A stretch of 24,607 nt of DNA from the IMG/VR virus record IMGVR_UViG_3300027126_000207, positions 1-24,607 of that record, one strand, 5' to 3'. Numbering within the stretch: position 1 is the first letter of the stretch; every line of letters starts with the position of its first letter. A program made the position numbers and the translations under genes. Source of the stretch: a virus. The notes under the pieces are model-generated. The model ran no database searches. It was not told where the DNA came from and saw only the letters and a program-made list of their open reading frames with translations. Shown in pieces: positions 7,267 through 15,330 of the stretch.

Positions 7267-9761
7267 ATTAGATGTTTGTAAGTATACAACAGGGCATTGA
7301 CCATTAACACATAAGTCTCCATTATTAGAATAATATGTTTGTATTGCAGTCGTAGTTGTGTCAACTGGCCAAACTTACAGAAAAACTCGGCGCTCGTTGC
7401 TGTTACGGTAGACGGCAACACTGAAAAATTACTTCCATTAACAAAGAATGCTGACGTGACATTATTGGATGTTGAGCCTGTTAATACCGGATAGGTTCCT
7501 CTTGGAGAATATACGTTTGATGTACCAAAAAATGCACCATTAACACCTGCAACACTAGCAGGTAATGCACGAATAACACTGCTAATAGTCCCGCCTGTTT
7601 GTTTTGATGTCCATGATACAGGTGGTGTCGCACCAGACCAAGTACACATATAAAAATCATATGAAGAGTAAACACCAGATGAAACGCCTTGGTTTATGTT
7701 ATAAAACCAATACCCATTCACACATTTTAAAATGTCTGATCTTGCTAATAAGTTTGCAAGGGTATATGTTGTCGATATACCAGTAGTCATTGGGGTTGTC
7801 GTTAATGTACTTCTTTCCCACCACACATATGCAGATGCTGAGTTACTAGTTGAAGTTGGCGCAACACCTAAAACAAACAGAATTCTATCATTTGCATGAT
7901 CTGGGTCAACACACATTGCTCCGACGTTAGACCAATTTGAGTTGGTTATACCAGTTGCCGTAAATCCATTACTAGTGTTATAGACTGTCCATGACCATGT
8001 AACGCCGGAATCTGCGGTAATGCCTTTACACAAACCACCTTCAAACAAAACCCATAAATCACCATTTGTTTTAACATCTATTTGATATGCTTTTGACGAA
8101 TCGACGCCTGCGCCTATAGTTGTTAATTGTGTTACAGTGGTGAATGTTGGGTCTATTTTCCACAACCCTGTTGTGGAACATGTGACGAAAATATATCCGT
8201 TTGAAACAGCAACGTCAGAAACATTGGCGACAGGTAGTGATGGGGTTGAAGCAGAGTTCAAAACCAATTTTTCCCCGGTTTCAACATTATAAATTGCGAT
8301 AGCTGCTTTTGTTCTTAAACAAGACGCTGTAACAAAATGTTTTATATTGTCTGGTGTTCGAACAGTTGTCCCCCCACTTATAACTTTGTCAAATGTAAAT
8401 GTATCTTTAAAGTCATTACGATGGTAACATAAAATATCGTTTGTCAAACCATCTTGAGGCAATATGGCATCACGAGGGCAATATGTATTTTGAACAAAAC
8501 CACCAGTAAATGACAACTTATCTATTTTATAAGTGGCAGTAGACTCAGTTCCACCAGATACAAAATTAATTTTGTATAGCGATGGATACGGTGATTGAAT
8601 CCAACTTGACGCATCTAAAGAAATACTACCTTTAGATGATCCCAAACTGTTCAAATCTTGAAATGGCCCCGGAGCAGAAGAGGTCTGTTTGAATATGTTT
8701 TGAATAGGTGATGTGCCATCTGGTAATACCTTTTGGTTTGCAAATGGTGCATCTAAAAAATCTATAGACGAACTACTTGATATATAAGCATTAGTTGTAC
8801 TTTTACTGTTAAATAAAGTTAGAGAGCGAATGAATGCGCCCATTGAGTTTATATCAGTGGCAGCATATGTTCCGGCTGCTTGTGAAGCATTTTGAAAAAT
8901 TGATTGATTTGTTATATTAATTATACCCATATCAGACATTTTGCTCACGAAATTAACAGTGTTTCGTGACAATCCAAATGGTTTTGCCTTTGTCATATTA
9001 TTCACGTCATAAAAACTACTTGCCCCGAAATAACCATTTGTGTTAAAAGGAACAACAGTACCACCATTTGAAGTTGCTGTAAACAAACTTCTCATCAATG
9101 CATAATAACTATCAGATATAGTTCCACTACCACTAACAAGATCATCCAAATATATCTTATAAGTAACACGCACAACGGTAGAGGTGTCTTGTATACACGG
9201 TGTTGTCAAGCGTAGATTCGTTAAAGCCGCATCCATAGAAGCGCCACGAGGCCCGGAAGCATGCCCATAATACGAAATACTTACACCTACACCATAAATT
9301 GTTCTATTTGATGTTGTTGGTAATAGATCGGCAACGAATGTAACATAATCTTTATCGCCGGGCAAAGTTTTAGCAACGAATGTTGGATATCCAACATTCG
9401 TGTTTACGGCAGCGGTGAATGGTAAGCTATAATTAGTTATATCTTGCTTAAAATCGTAAGTAGCGAACAATATTTGCCAATACAAAGATGGCGTGCCTGT
9501 AGCTGGTGTTGTATTTGGCATACTATACACAGCATTATTAATAGATAAAAAGGACGCACAAAGAATTGGCCAGCAAATATCATTAAATTCTGGCTCAGTT
9601 GTTTCATATACTTCATTGGTGTTTATATCTATTTTTTCAATAGTAACTACACCCGTAGCGCCAATTTGATTAGACGATGGAAACAATTCCTCATTCGTTT
9701 CATTTGTATATTCATTTATTTTTACAAGAGTGTTCATGTCATTTTTTATCTTTTCATTCAT
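7263..9761 (-). CDS. Large virion protein with beta-propeller and Asp-box motif (probable N-terminal half, frame broken near 7370)
   Basis: 832 residues, starting at ATG 9761 behind a Shine-Dalgarno AGGTGG and two bases after the upstream stop. There is no signal peptide. Residues about 480-720 look like a beta-propeller: NIKHFVTAS, VSDVAVSNGYIFVTCSTTG and GLWKIDPTFTTVTQL, with TADSGVTW matching the sialidase/BNR Asp-box pattern S/T-x-D-x-G-x-T-W. The last 30 or so residues (after FFCKFG) are out of character and correspond to a shadow frame. Adding one T to the TTT at about 7371-7373 would join FFCKF directly to WPVDTTTT and the following 5323-7266 frame, giving about 1,480 residues. The likely role, inferred from context, is a tail-fibre or receptor-binding protein. 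Confidence 0.8.
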   Translation of the reverse strand: MNEKIKNDMNTLVKINEYTNETNEELFPSSNQIGATGVVTIEKIDINTNEVYETTEPEFNDICWPILCASFLSINNAVYSMPNTTPATGTPSLYWQILFATYDFKQDITNYSLPFTAAVNTNVGYPTFVAKTLPGDKDYVTFVADLLPTTSNRTIYGVGVSISYYGHASGPRGASMDAALTNLRLTTPCIQDTSTVVRVTYKIYLDDLVSGSGTISDSYYALMRSLFTATSNGGTVVPFNTNGYFGASSFYDVNNMTKAKPFGLSRNTVNFVSKMSDMGIINITNQSIFQNASQAAGTYAATDINSMGAFIRSLTLFNSKSTTNAYISSSSSIDFLDAPFANQKVLPDGTSPIQNIFKQTSSAPGPFQDLNSLGSSKGSISLDASSWIQSPYPSLYKINFVSGGTESTATYKIDKLSFTGGFVQNTYCPRDAILPQDGLTNDILCYHRNDFKDTFTFDKVISGGTTVRTPDNIKHFVTASCLRTKAAIAIYNVETGEKLVLNSASTPSLPVANVSDVAVSNGYIFVTCSTTGLWKIDPTFTTVTQLTTIGAGVDSSKAYQIDVKTNGDLWVLFEGGLCKGITADSGVTWSWTVYNTSNGFTATGITNSNWSNVGAMCVDPDHANDRILFVLGVAPTSTSNSASAYVWWERSTLTTTPMTTGISTTYTLANLLARSDILKCVNGYWFYNINQGVSSGVYSSYDFYMCTWSGATPPVSWTSKQTGGTISSVIRALPASVAGVNGAFFGTSNVYSPRGTYPVLTGSTSNNVTSAFFVNGSNFSVLPSTVTATSAEFFCKFGQLTQLRLQYKHIILIMETYVLMVNALLYTYKHLI

Positions 9762-9763
9762 TA

Positions 9764-12565
9764 TTAGCCACCTATTACTGCGCCATTGTATCTAAAAATT
9801 GTAAAGTTCAACCCTGTGTGAACTGTTGCGTATTGTGTTGTTATATTATCTTCACCCGATACCGGCTCCATAACATATATTGTATTTGTTCTATTATATA
9901 CAATGTCAGATGTTGCCATTGTATTAATTGTTGTTACATTATCACTTCCAACAACATCACTAATCACATAAATTGTAGAAGTTTTGGTTGCATTAATACT
10001 AGTATCGCATGTCATTTGTGAAGCAACTAGGTTGGCGGTCATTGATGATGTTGAGTAATCAACATTAGTGTAATAAACAGTCGCAACTCCATTTATATCA
10101 AATACAGAACCTATTCTAAATGGAACACCTACTATTAATGGTTGATATGTTCTGCTGTCATTTAGAGTTGAAACATGTAATGTTTCCCAATAACCATTAA
10201 TGTTTGTCTCCAATGTGGTATAAAGAAAAACACTGCGATAATATTTTTTTGTATCAGTATCTGTTTCATAAAATGCTAGCGGCAATGACCATTCAATACC
10301 ACTAGTATACAAATTATATGTACCAGAGCTATTGAATGGAATATTGTAATCAAAATAATCACTACCAATTAAACTATATGACATAACATATAAATTGCTA
10401 TCATTACTGACCGCAACATTCAAAGGTGTTTCTATGCCAATATCATTATTTTTGAATATATCCGTTGGGGTTGAATATATGATTACGTCTTTATATTGTT
10501 CGTTATACTTTCCCTTGTCTATCCAAAAACGAAAAATACGATCACGAGATGAACCATCAATTACGTAGTGTGCTTGTGTTTGAGAATCTATTAATAATGT
10601 AATGGGGTCGCCACTAATCAATTCCCAAAGGAATGTGTGACCTGACATATTACCAATAACAGTAGATTCCAAATAAACAATAGGATCACATATTCGCTGT
10701 TGGTCATCACCTGCTGAAACTAAAACAATATCATTTTGTGGACGTACAGGAATAATAGCCATCGTTCCGTATACTGGATTTTGTGTTGTAGTTACAGAGT
10801 TTTGTTTTATATCAATAATATCATCTAATAGTGTATTAGATGAATTGAACAAACCAACTCCTATTTTTGCTGGGACGGGTGTATCAAACGGTAAGTTTGG
10901 ATAGTTGAAACTCATCCAACGAATGTTGGAACTGTCATTCTTATATCGTATGCTATTAACACGTTCAACATATGCTGACCCTACAATGCTGTATGTTGGG
11001 GTTCCTGTTATTGAGTCATTAACGGTATATGCTAAAAGTTTTCCATTTTCAACATATGAGTTTATAGCATCATTGGCTTCAACACTATGATTTATTGATG
11101 TTGGGAAACTTACATATTCTTCGATGAATATTTTTTCAAATATATCATATTCATCATAACTAGGAGTATAAAAGGTAGGGTTTAACGTCTTTAACTTAGT
11201 AGTGAATAAAATACGAGTTCCTACGTTGTTAAACACGGCTTTTCTTATAACGCCTTCATATTGGTTATTAGATGAAAACAATTGTTGGTTCATATTGTAA
11301 TTAATACGTATGGTCGTATTATTTTGTGTGTCTCTAAAAAACCAATCAACATCAGTATTTGTGTCACCTGAAACAATGTCATTACTGAAACTGGTAAACG
11401 CCAATGTATCATTTGTTACCCATGTGTATCCTAATACATTGCTTGATATATTTCCATTAGTTGCAGATTTAGATACACGGGTTAATATTCTTGTATCTAA
11501 ATCTTTGAAATACAAATTATCTATAGGGTTTGTTGACGAAGGATCAATATTATATGAGTTTGATATAAATGCTACCTTAGTTCCATCAGGCGAAAATGTA
11601 GCATTTTTGGAATAACCATTACCATAAATAGTCTCTAAGCTATTTTCATTCAACGGTATTATTGTATCGTTCGAAAAGTCATAAACGAAATCATCTACTA
11701 ATCCATTTGTGTCTGAAGTTATAGAAGTTCCGGTGGTTATGCGAAATAACATCTTGGTTCCATCATCAGACCAAGTTAGTGTTTCAGGTGTAACAATACC
11801 AAAACCAAGAATTTCTGGCAATTCTTGCACACGTTGTATTGATGTATCCACCATATTTTTTATGACAAATCCCAATTCATATGAATAGAAAGAAACTTTA
11901 TTTGGAGCAACCGCAATGTTTATACAGCTACCAATAAAATAAGGTGTTATGTTGGTGTCTTCTTTTCTGGAAACGTGAATTATGTTTCCAGAAGAAATGT
12001 TTTTCATATAAACTTCATAATGTGAATTTATATTAATACCACTTACTAAATTATTAGAAAGGGTAACAAAAACAACGTTGTCATTATCATACCATAATGC
12101 TTCGTTTCTGTCTATATTATTGCCAAAAACAGAAGATGTGGATGAAACACGGGTAAATGACGTATCAACAAAATCATATACATACCATCTATTTCCACTT
12201 GGATTTTGCGCAGATAAAATCGTATCAGCGGGTATTAAATTTGTTGATGTAGTTAGAAAAAGTATTTTGGAACCATCAGGAGAAAATGCCGCATTGTATA
12301 CCAATTCGTTTAACGTAGTGTTTGGTGGAAGTGGACAACTACCGTTTCCGCTGTTTATCTGAAATAAATCATTTGTTATTAAGTTTTTACAATATAATTG
12401 GTAAGTAGATAGATATGTATCGTTTTGATAGTCATAGTCTTGAACCCAAAAAGCAACTTTAGTGCCATCTGGTGAATAAAACGGATACAAACAAGTTGAA
12501 TGTATAAGAAGACCATTCTCTTGAATTGAAATAATGTTTAGTGTTTTATCCAATAATACTTGCAT
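9764..12565 (-). CDS. TolB/PD40-type beta-propeller virion protein with C-terminal Ig/PKD-like domain
   Basis: 933 residues from ATG 12565 with Shine-Dalgarno AGAAGG. The first 450 residues carry about eight propeller blades of the TolB/PD40 type: FYSPDGTKVAFWV, AFSPDGSKILFLTT, TWSDDGTKMLFRI, TFSPDGTKVAFIS. The outer strands have the TRVS and SNDIVSGDTNTDVDWFFRD patterns typical of secreted bacterial PD40 proteins. Residues about 600-670 resemble a PKD/Ig-like domain (VSAGDDQQRICDPIVYLES, then HTFLWELISGDP). The rest is beta-rich and unrecognised. First gene of the large minus-strand structural block, divergent from the tail-tube-like gene. No enzymatic residues seen; a binding or adhesion role is inferred. 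Confidence 0.82.
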   Translation of the reverse strand: MQVLLDKTLNIISIQENGLLIHSTCLYPFYSPDGTKVAFWVQDYDYQNDTYLSTYQLYCKNLITNDLFQINSGNGSCPLPPNTTLNELVYNAAFSPDGSKILFLTTSTNLIPADTILSAQNPSGNRWYVYDFVDTSFTRVSSTSSVFGNNIDRNEALWYDNDNVVFVTLSNNLVSGININSHYEVYMKNISSGNIIHVSRKEDTNITPYFIGSCINIAVAPNKVSFYSYELGFVIKNMVDTSIQRVQELPEILGFGIVTPETLTWSDDGTKMLFRITTGTSITSDTNGLVDDFVYDFSNDTIIPLNENSLETIYGNGYSKNATFSPDGTKVAFISNSYNIDPSSTNPIDNLYFKDLDTRILTRVSKSATNGNISSNVLGYTWVTNDTLAFTSFSNDIVSGDTNTDVDWFFRDTQNNTTIRINYNMNQQLFSSNNQYEGVIRKAVFNNVGTRILFTTKLKTLNPTFYTPSYDEYDIFEKIFIEEYVSFPTSINHSVEANDAINSYVENGKLLAYTVNDSITGTPTYSIVGSAYVERVNSIRYKNDSSNIRWMSFNYPNLPFDTPVPAKIGVGLFNSSNTLLDDIIDIKQNSVTTTQNPVYGTMAIIPVRPQNDIVLVSAGDDQQRICDPIVYLESTVIGNMSGHTFLWELISGDPITLLIDSQTQAHYVIDGSSRDRIFRFWIDKGKYNEQYKDVIIYSTPTDIFKNNDIGIETPLNVAVSNDSNLYVMSYSLIGSDYFDYNIPFNSSGTYNLYTSGIEWSLPLAFYETDTDTKKYYRSVFLYTTLETNINGYWETLHVSTLNDSRTYQPLIVGVPFRIGSVFDINGVATVYYTNVDYSTSSMTANLVASQMTCDTSINATKTSTIYVISDVVGSDNVTTINTMATSDIVYNRTNTIYVMEPVSGEDNITTQYATVHTGLNFTIFRYNGAVIGG

Positions 12566-12585
12566 TTTACCTTCTCATTTTTGTC

Positions 12586-12593
12586 TATTTACA
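12586..12593 (-). promoter_or_regulatory. Late-promoter-like motif before the PD40-propeller gene
   Basis: The minus strand reads TGTAAATA (12593-12586), about 20 bases before the ATG at 12565. It differs by one base from the T4 late consensus TATAAATA and shares GTAAATA with the element upstream of the capsid gene. Weak on its own because the region is AT-rich. Confidence 0.4.
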
Positions 12594-12605
12594 ATAGGAG
12601 TGTTT

Positions 12606-13094
12606 ATGACAGATTTATACCAAAATTTAAACAAACTTACTAGCAATCGTGCAACCCTAGAGTTTTCAGCATTTCCACATTTGAGTTTTACATTACAACG
12701 TTATCCTTTACCCGGAATAAATCTTGGGGTCGCCCAACAATCTTCGCCTTTATTTGATAAACCGATTTATGGTGACAAATTATATTTTGGTGACTTATAT
12801 TTGGAGTTTGCTGTTAGTGAAAACATGCAGAATTGGTATGAGGTATTTAAGTGGATGTGGGGTATAGCCAATCCGTCAGAACATCCTATCAGTGCAGAAT
12901 TCACATATGTTGACGCAGCAATGACAATATACACCAGCCATAATAATCCAATGATGAAGGTTACATTTATGGATGTGGTTCCTGTCTCTTTGGGTGAACT
13001 TGATTTTAGTGAACAAACATCAGAAACTATGGAAATATACAGCATGTTGATATTGAAATATCAACGTTACGAAATAGAGTTTTATGACGTTTGA
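12606..13094 (+). CDS. Tail-tube-like structural protein (gp19/gp54-type fold)
   Basis: The start is ATG 12606 behind AGGAG (12596-12600). The in-frame upstream extension to 12534 overlaps the divergent gene and lacks a ribosome binding site. The 162-residue product has the pattern of a family common in T4-like phages: FSAFPHLSFTLQRYPLPGI, then PIYGDKLYFGDLYLEFAV, then NWYEVFKWMWGIANP, and a C-terminal KVTFMDVVPVSLGELDFS. This family is related to tail tube or tube-initiator proteins, whose subunits stack into the channel for DNA delivery. Whether it is the main tube (gp19) or a tube-associated protein (gp54-like) cannot be decided by eye. It is on the opposite strand from the sheath, unlike T4 where 18 and 19 are adjacent. 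Confidence 0.7.
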   Translation: MTDLYQNLNKLTSNRATLEFSAFPHLSFTLQRYPLPGINLGVAQQSSPLFDKPIYGDKLYFGDLYLEFAVSENMQNWYEVFKWMWGIANPSEHPISAEFTYVDAAMTIYTSHNNPMMKVTFMDVVPVSLGELDFSEQTSETMEIYSMLILKYQRYEIEFYDV

Positions 13095-13119
13095 CTTTGT
13101 ATGTTTTTTATGGTACAAT
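13091..13119 (+). promoter_or_regulatory. Sigma70-like promoter with extended -10, upstream of uvsY
   Basis: TTGACT (13091-13096), a 17-base spacer and TACAAT (13114-13119), with TG one base before the -10 (extended -10). It overlaps the stop codon of the tail-tube-like gene and lies 13 bases before the ATG at 13133, so it can drive the whole following operon. Confidence 0.65.
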
Positions 13120-13132
13120 TCGGAGTGAAATT

Positions 13133-13240
13133 ATGAATGATTTATATGCTATTTTGATTGTTGGGATGACAGTGTTAGTTCCGGGTTTACCATTGTTGGT
13201 TAGCTGTTATTATCACTATTATAGTAAATGTTTGAAATGA
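13133..13240 (+). CDS. Tiny single-pass membrane protein (35 aa)
   Basis: ATG 13133 follows a Shine-Dalgarno CGGAGTGA and an extended -10 promoter. The 35-residue product has one hydrophobic segment (about residues 5-25, AILIVGMTVLVPGLPLLVSC) followed by a Tyr-, His- and Lys-rich tail (YYHYYSKCLK). It is a predicted inner-membrane microprotein. Its stop lies 9 bases before the uvsY start, so it is first in the operon. No family is recognised. It could be a lysis-timing or superinfection-related peptide, but nothing in the sequence proves this. Confidence 0.55.
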   Translation: MNDLYAILIVGMTVLVPGLPLLVSCYYHYYSKCLK

Positions 13241-13249
13241 AGGATTGAA

Positions 13250-13690
13250 ATGTTATTAGAAGATATAGAAAAGCAATGGGCGGAAGACGTTGAAATTAAT
13301 CCTCTTAAATTGGACTCTGAAAGTCTAAAGATACCAAAACTACATGCTAAGTATTACAAAATACTTGTGCATGAAAAAATGGTTTTGATAAAGCTGAAAA
13401 CAAAACTAGAAGAAAAGGAACATGTTTTAGAACAGTTTTATAATAAAACACTAACGATTGAAGAATTGAATCATTATAATCTTCCTCTAGTTCAGGATAA
13501 AAAAGTAATGCGACAGGACATACCAACTGTTATTGCCAATAGACCTGACGTGATAGAATTAAAAACAAAGGTGGGGGTTCAACACATAAAAATTGAATTC
13601 CTAGAATCTATTTTAAAAAGCATTCAAGGAAGAAACTGGAATATCAGGGACGCAATTGAGTGGAGAAAGTTTGAAAATGGGTCATACTAA
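13250..13690 (+). CDS. uvsY: UvsY-like recombination mediator
   Basis: 146 residues (T4 UvsY has 137), start ATG 13250 with AAGGA at good spacing. The pattern follows UvsY. It opens with LLEDIEKQWAEDVEIN (T4: RLEDLQEELKKDVFID), continues with a Lys-rich helical middle (KYYKILVHEKMVLIKLKTKLEEKE), and ends ILKSIQGRNWNIRDAIEWRKFENG, parallel to the T4 C-terminus (AIKSRGFAIKHIQDMRAFEAG). UvsY loads the UvsX recombinase onto gp32-coated single-stranded DNA during recombination-dependent replication and repair. In T4 it is next to uvsW; here uvsW lies about 5 kb downstream on the same strand. The assignment is by motif reading only but is convincing. Confidence 0.85.
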   Translation: MLLEDIEKQWAEDVEINPLKLDSESLKIPKLHAKYYKILVHEKMVLIKLKTKLEEKEHVLEQFYNKTLTIEELNHYNLPLVQDKKVMRQDIPTVIANRPDVIELKTKVGVQHIKIEFLESILKSIQGRNWNIRDAIEWRKFENGSY

Positions 13691-13991
13691 TAAGAAGGGC
13701 TGCTGTGGTGCATGCCCTTTTGCTTTTACGGATGAATCGGAATACGTACAGGGTCTTGGTTGTCTTCCAGAACCATATGACATTAAGAAGATGAAGGAAG
13801 AAAGTGGGCATAATTGGGCATGTCATGAAGATGAAACTAAGATATGCACCGGATATGTACTTCACGCTAAAAAATATTGGCCACACCATGATGTAAAAAG
13901 TGGTGGTCTTATATCTTATACCAATTGGCATCAATTTGGCCCAGAAGAAGCCATGAGACTAGCTGGTTTACAAAACAATACACAAGAATAA
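13677..13991 (+). CDS. Cys-rich, probably metal-binding phage protein
   Basis: I choose ATG 13677, preceded by GGAG about 11 bases upstream and overlapping the end of uvsY by 14 bases. An in-frame TTG at 13656 is less likely. The 104-residue product contains KKGCCGACPFAF, then LGCLPEPYDIKKM, NWACHEDE and KICTGYVL. That is six cysteines arranged as CC-x2-C, C, C and C, with several histidines. This spacing (CPF...GCLP...WACH...C) is a recurring small protein family of phages and bacteria without known function. The Cys/His pattern suggests a zinc or iron-sulfur site. No membrane segment. Confidence 0.75.
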   Translation: MGHTNKKGCCGACPFAFTDESEYVQGLGCLPEPYDIKKMKEESGHNWACHEDETKICTGYVLHAKKYWPHHDVKSGGLISYTNWHQFGPEEAMRLAGLQNNTQE

Positions 13992-14020
13992 TTGTATTCA
14001 AATATATTTTATTGTATAAT
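13992..14020 (+). promoter_or_regulatory. Sigma70-like promoter before 14041 gene
   Basis: TTGTAT (13992-13997), 17-base spacer, TATAAT (14015-14020), then the Shine-Dalgarno AGGAGAA and ATG at 14041. It starts immediately after the upstream stop codon, in the only real intergenic gap of this operon. Confidence 0.6.
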
Positions 14021-14040
14021 TTAATTTTTAGGAGAACAAC

Positions 14041-14418
14041 ATGTTCAAATGGTCATTTGATGTTCTTAATTGCAGCCCTAAAAGGGTATATGAAGAATAC
14101 AGTGCATATAAAGTTTTCAATTTTAAACGTTGCTATGAAACAATCGACAGATATGCTACAAAAGACATGTATGTTGAAGTTGGTATACTCGAAGATTGGC
14201 ATTCTACCAGTGATATATTGGTTGAAAATGGCGTGTTAAATGAAAATGTAGATTTTCAACAATGGTCTACACGTGGGACGCCAGCAATGAAAATTAATGG
14301 TTCTGTTGTACCATGTTTTATATATTCTAACGGTACTGCGTATAATAGAAATTATTCATATTGGAAAGCTGCCGCTAAAGTTAGATTGGAAATGTTAGAC
14401 CGAAAGGTGTTTGAATGA
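14041..14418 (+). CDS. Protein of unknown function (125 aa)
   Basis: ATG 14041 sits behind AGGAGAA with ideal spacing and a consensus -10 element. The 125-residue product is aromatic-rich with two halves: YEEYSAYKVFNFKRCYETIDRY and a C-terminal SYWKAAAKVRLEMLDRKVFE helix. No conserved catalytic motif or membrane segment was seen and no family is recognised. Its stop overlaps the next start (ATGA), so the two are translationally coupled. Confidence 0.75.
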   Translation: MFKWSFDVLNCSPKRVYEEYSAYKVFNFKRCYETIDRYATKDMYVEVGILEDWHSTSDILVENGVLNENVDFQQWSTRGTPAMKINGSVVPCFIYSNGTAYNRNYSYWKAAAKVRLEMLDRKVFE

Positions 14419-14822
14419 AGGTTATTAAGAAGTACACACAAGAAAATATTGAAGACTTGTTTTTACGAGCATGTAAGAGCAAATATAGCATGCATAAAGT
14501 TGAAATGGTCTATCGTCGTTTTTACTCAAAGCAACCAATTCGTTATAAGATGTTGGCAAATATACTGTCACGATTGATAGACAACCGTTTGACCATCACG
14601 ATTGATCGTCTTGAACTTATAGATGACATTCGACCGCATAAAATCAGCTTGAAGCAAGATAACCGTGAAGTAAGTGATGAAAGCTATTATGAGCAAGTAT
14701 GTTTATTTTTCGTCAATAAGATAACATTGGCTGAAATACATCAAGTAAAGGATTATAAAATACCAGCTTATTGGAGAAATTATGAAAAATACGAAACTGG
14801 AATATCCATTAAAAGTAATTAA
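14415..14822 (+). CDS. Protein of unknown function (135 aa)
   Basis: Starts in the ATGA overlap with the previous gene, behind AAAGG. It is basic and rich in Lys, Arg and Tyr in the first half (SKYSMHKVEMVYRRFYSKQ, then MLANILSRLIDNRL), suggestive of a helical nucleic-acid-binding region. A more acidic middle (ELIDDIRPH) follows. No family is recognised. The last 41 bases overlap the P-loop gene in another frame. Confidence 0.7.
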   Translation: MKVIKKYTQENIEDLFLRACKSKYSMHKVEMVYRRFYSKQPIRYKMLANILSRLIDNRLTITIDRLELIDDIRPHKISLKQDNREVSDESYYEQVCLFFVNKITLAEIHQVKDYKIPAYWRNYEKYETGISIKSN

Positions 14823-15330
14823 TCTTTGGGGCGGCCCCGGATCGGGAAAATCTACTACAGCAGCAGGTCTTTTTCATTTAATGAAAAAGAAACATTATGA
14901 TGTTGAGTTGATTACAGAATATGCAAAAGACATGGTTTGGGAAAGACAACACCCTGACCATTTCACGAATCAAGTTTATATTTCCGCAACCCAGAATAAT
15001 AAACAACTGAACTTGGTTTCACATAATGTTGAATATTGTATTACTGATAGTCCAGTATTAATGTCTGCTTTGTATAGACCAAAAAACTATTACAAGAACT
15101 TTCTCCCTTTGTTGTTGGAAATGCACCATTCATACCAAAATATCAACTTTTTCTTACAACGTGATTTTGAATATGTTGAAAAAGGAAGAAACAAAACCGA
15201 AAAACAAGCACAGAAACTTTCAAATAAAATTTTAAAGTTTTTGGATAAACACAACATAGAGTATCATATCATCAAAACAGATTATGATACATCCAATAAA
15301 ATATTTGAGATTATTAATGCAAAAAATTGA
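14782..15330 (+). CDS. P-loop ATPase/kinase-like protein (AAA_28/NadR-like)
   Basis: ATG 14782 with GGAG at 14773-14776. The 182-residue product has a textbook Walker A, WGGPGSGKSTTAAG (GGPGSGKST about residues 17-25), and a YCITDSPVLMSALYRP strand that fits a Walker B or substrate-pocket Asp-Ser-Pro. A late NINFFLQRDFEYVEKGRNKTEKQA with Arg/Lys residues resembles the LID region of nucleotide kinases. The size and order match small phage kinases of the AAA_28 (NadR/Ttd14-like) or nucleoside-monophosphate kinase type. The substrate cannot be told from sequence; nucleotide or NAD-precursor phosphorylation are both possible. Confidence 0.8.
   Translation: MKNTKLEYPLKVINLWGGPGSGKSTTAAGLFHLMKKKHYDVELITEYAKDMVWERQHPDHFTNQVYISATQNNKQLNLVSHNVEYCITDSPVLMSALYRPKNYYKNFLPLLLEMHHSYQNINFFLQRDFEYVEKGRNKTEKQAQKLSNKILKFLDKHNIEYHIIKTDYDTSNKIFEIINAKN

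Noticed and set aside
7365-7380. Programmed -1 ribosomal frameshift at the break between the two large virion frames
   Set aside because: No X-XXY-YYZ heptamer in the zero frame, and a stop in the shifted frame just upstream leaves only a few bases for the shift; an indel explains it better.
12566-12605. Plus-strand promoter (TACAAT at 12590-12595) for the tail-tube-like gene
   Set aside because: The matching -35 is poor (TTACCT) and the -10 would leave almost no leader; no confident promoter could be assigned.
13925-14239. Plus-strand frame overlapping the Cys-rich gene and the 14041 gene
   Set aside because: It spans the promoter and ribosome binding site of the 14041 gene and has no start signal; composition does not resemble protein.
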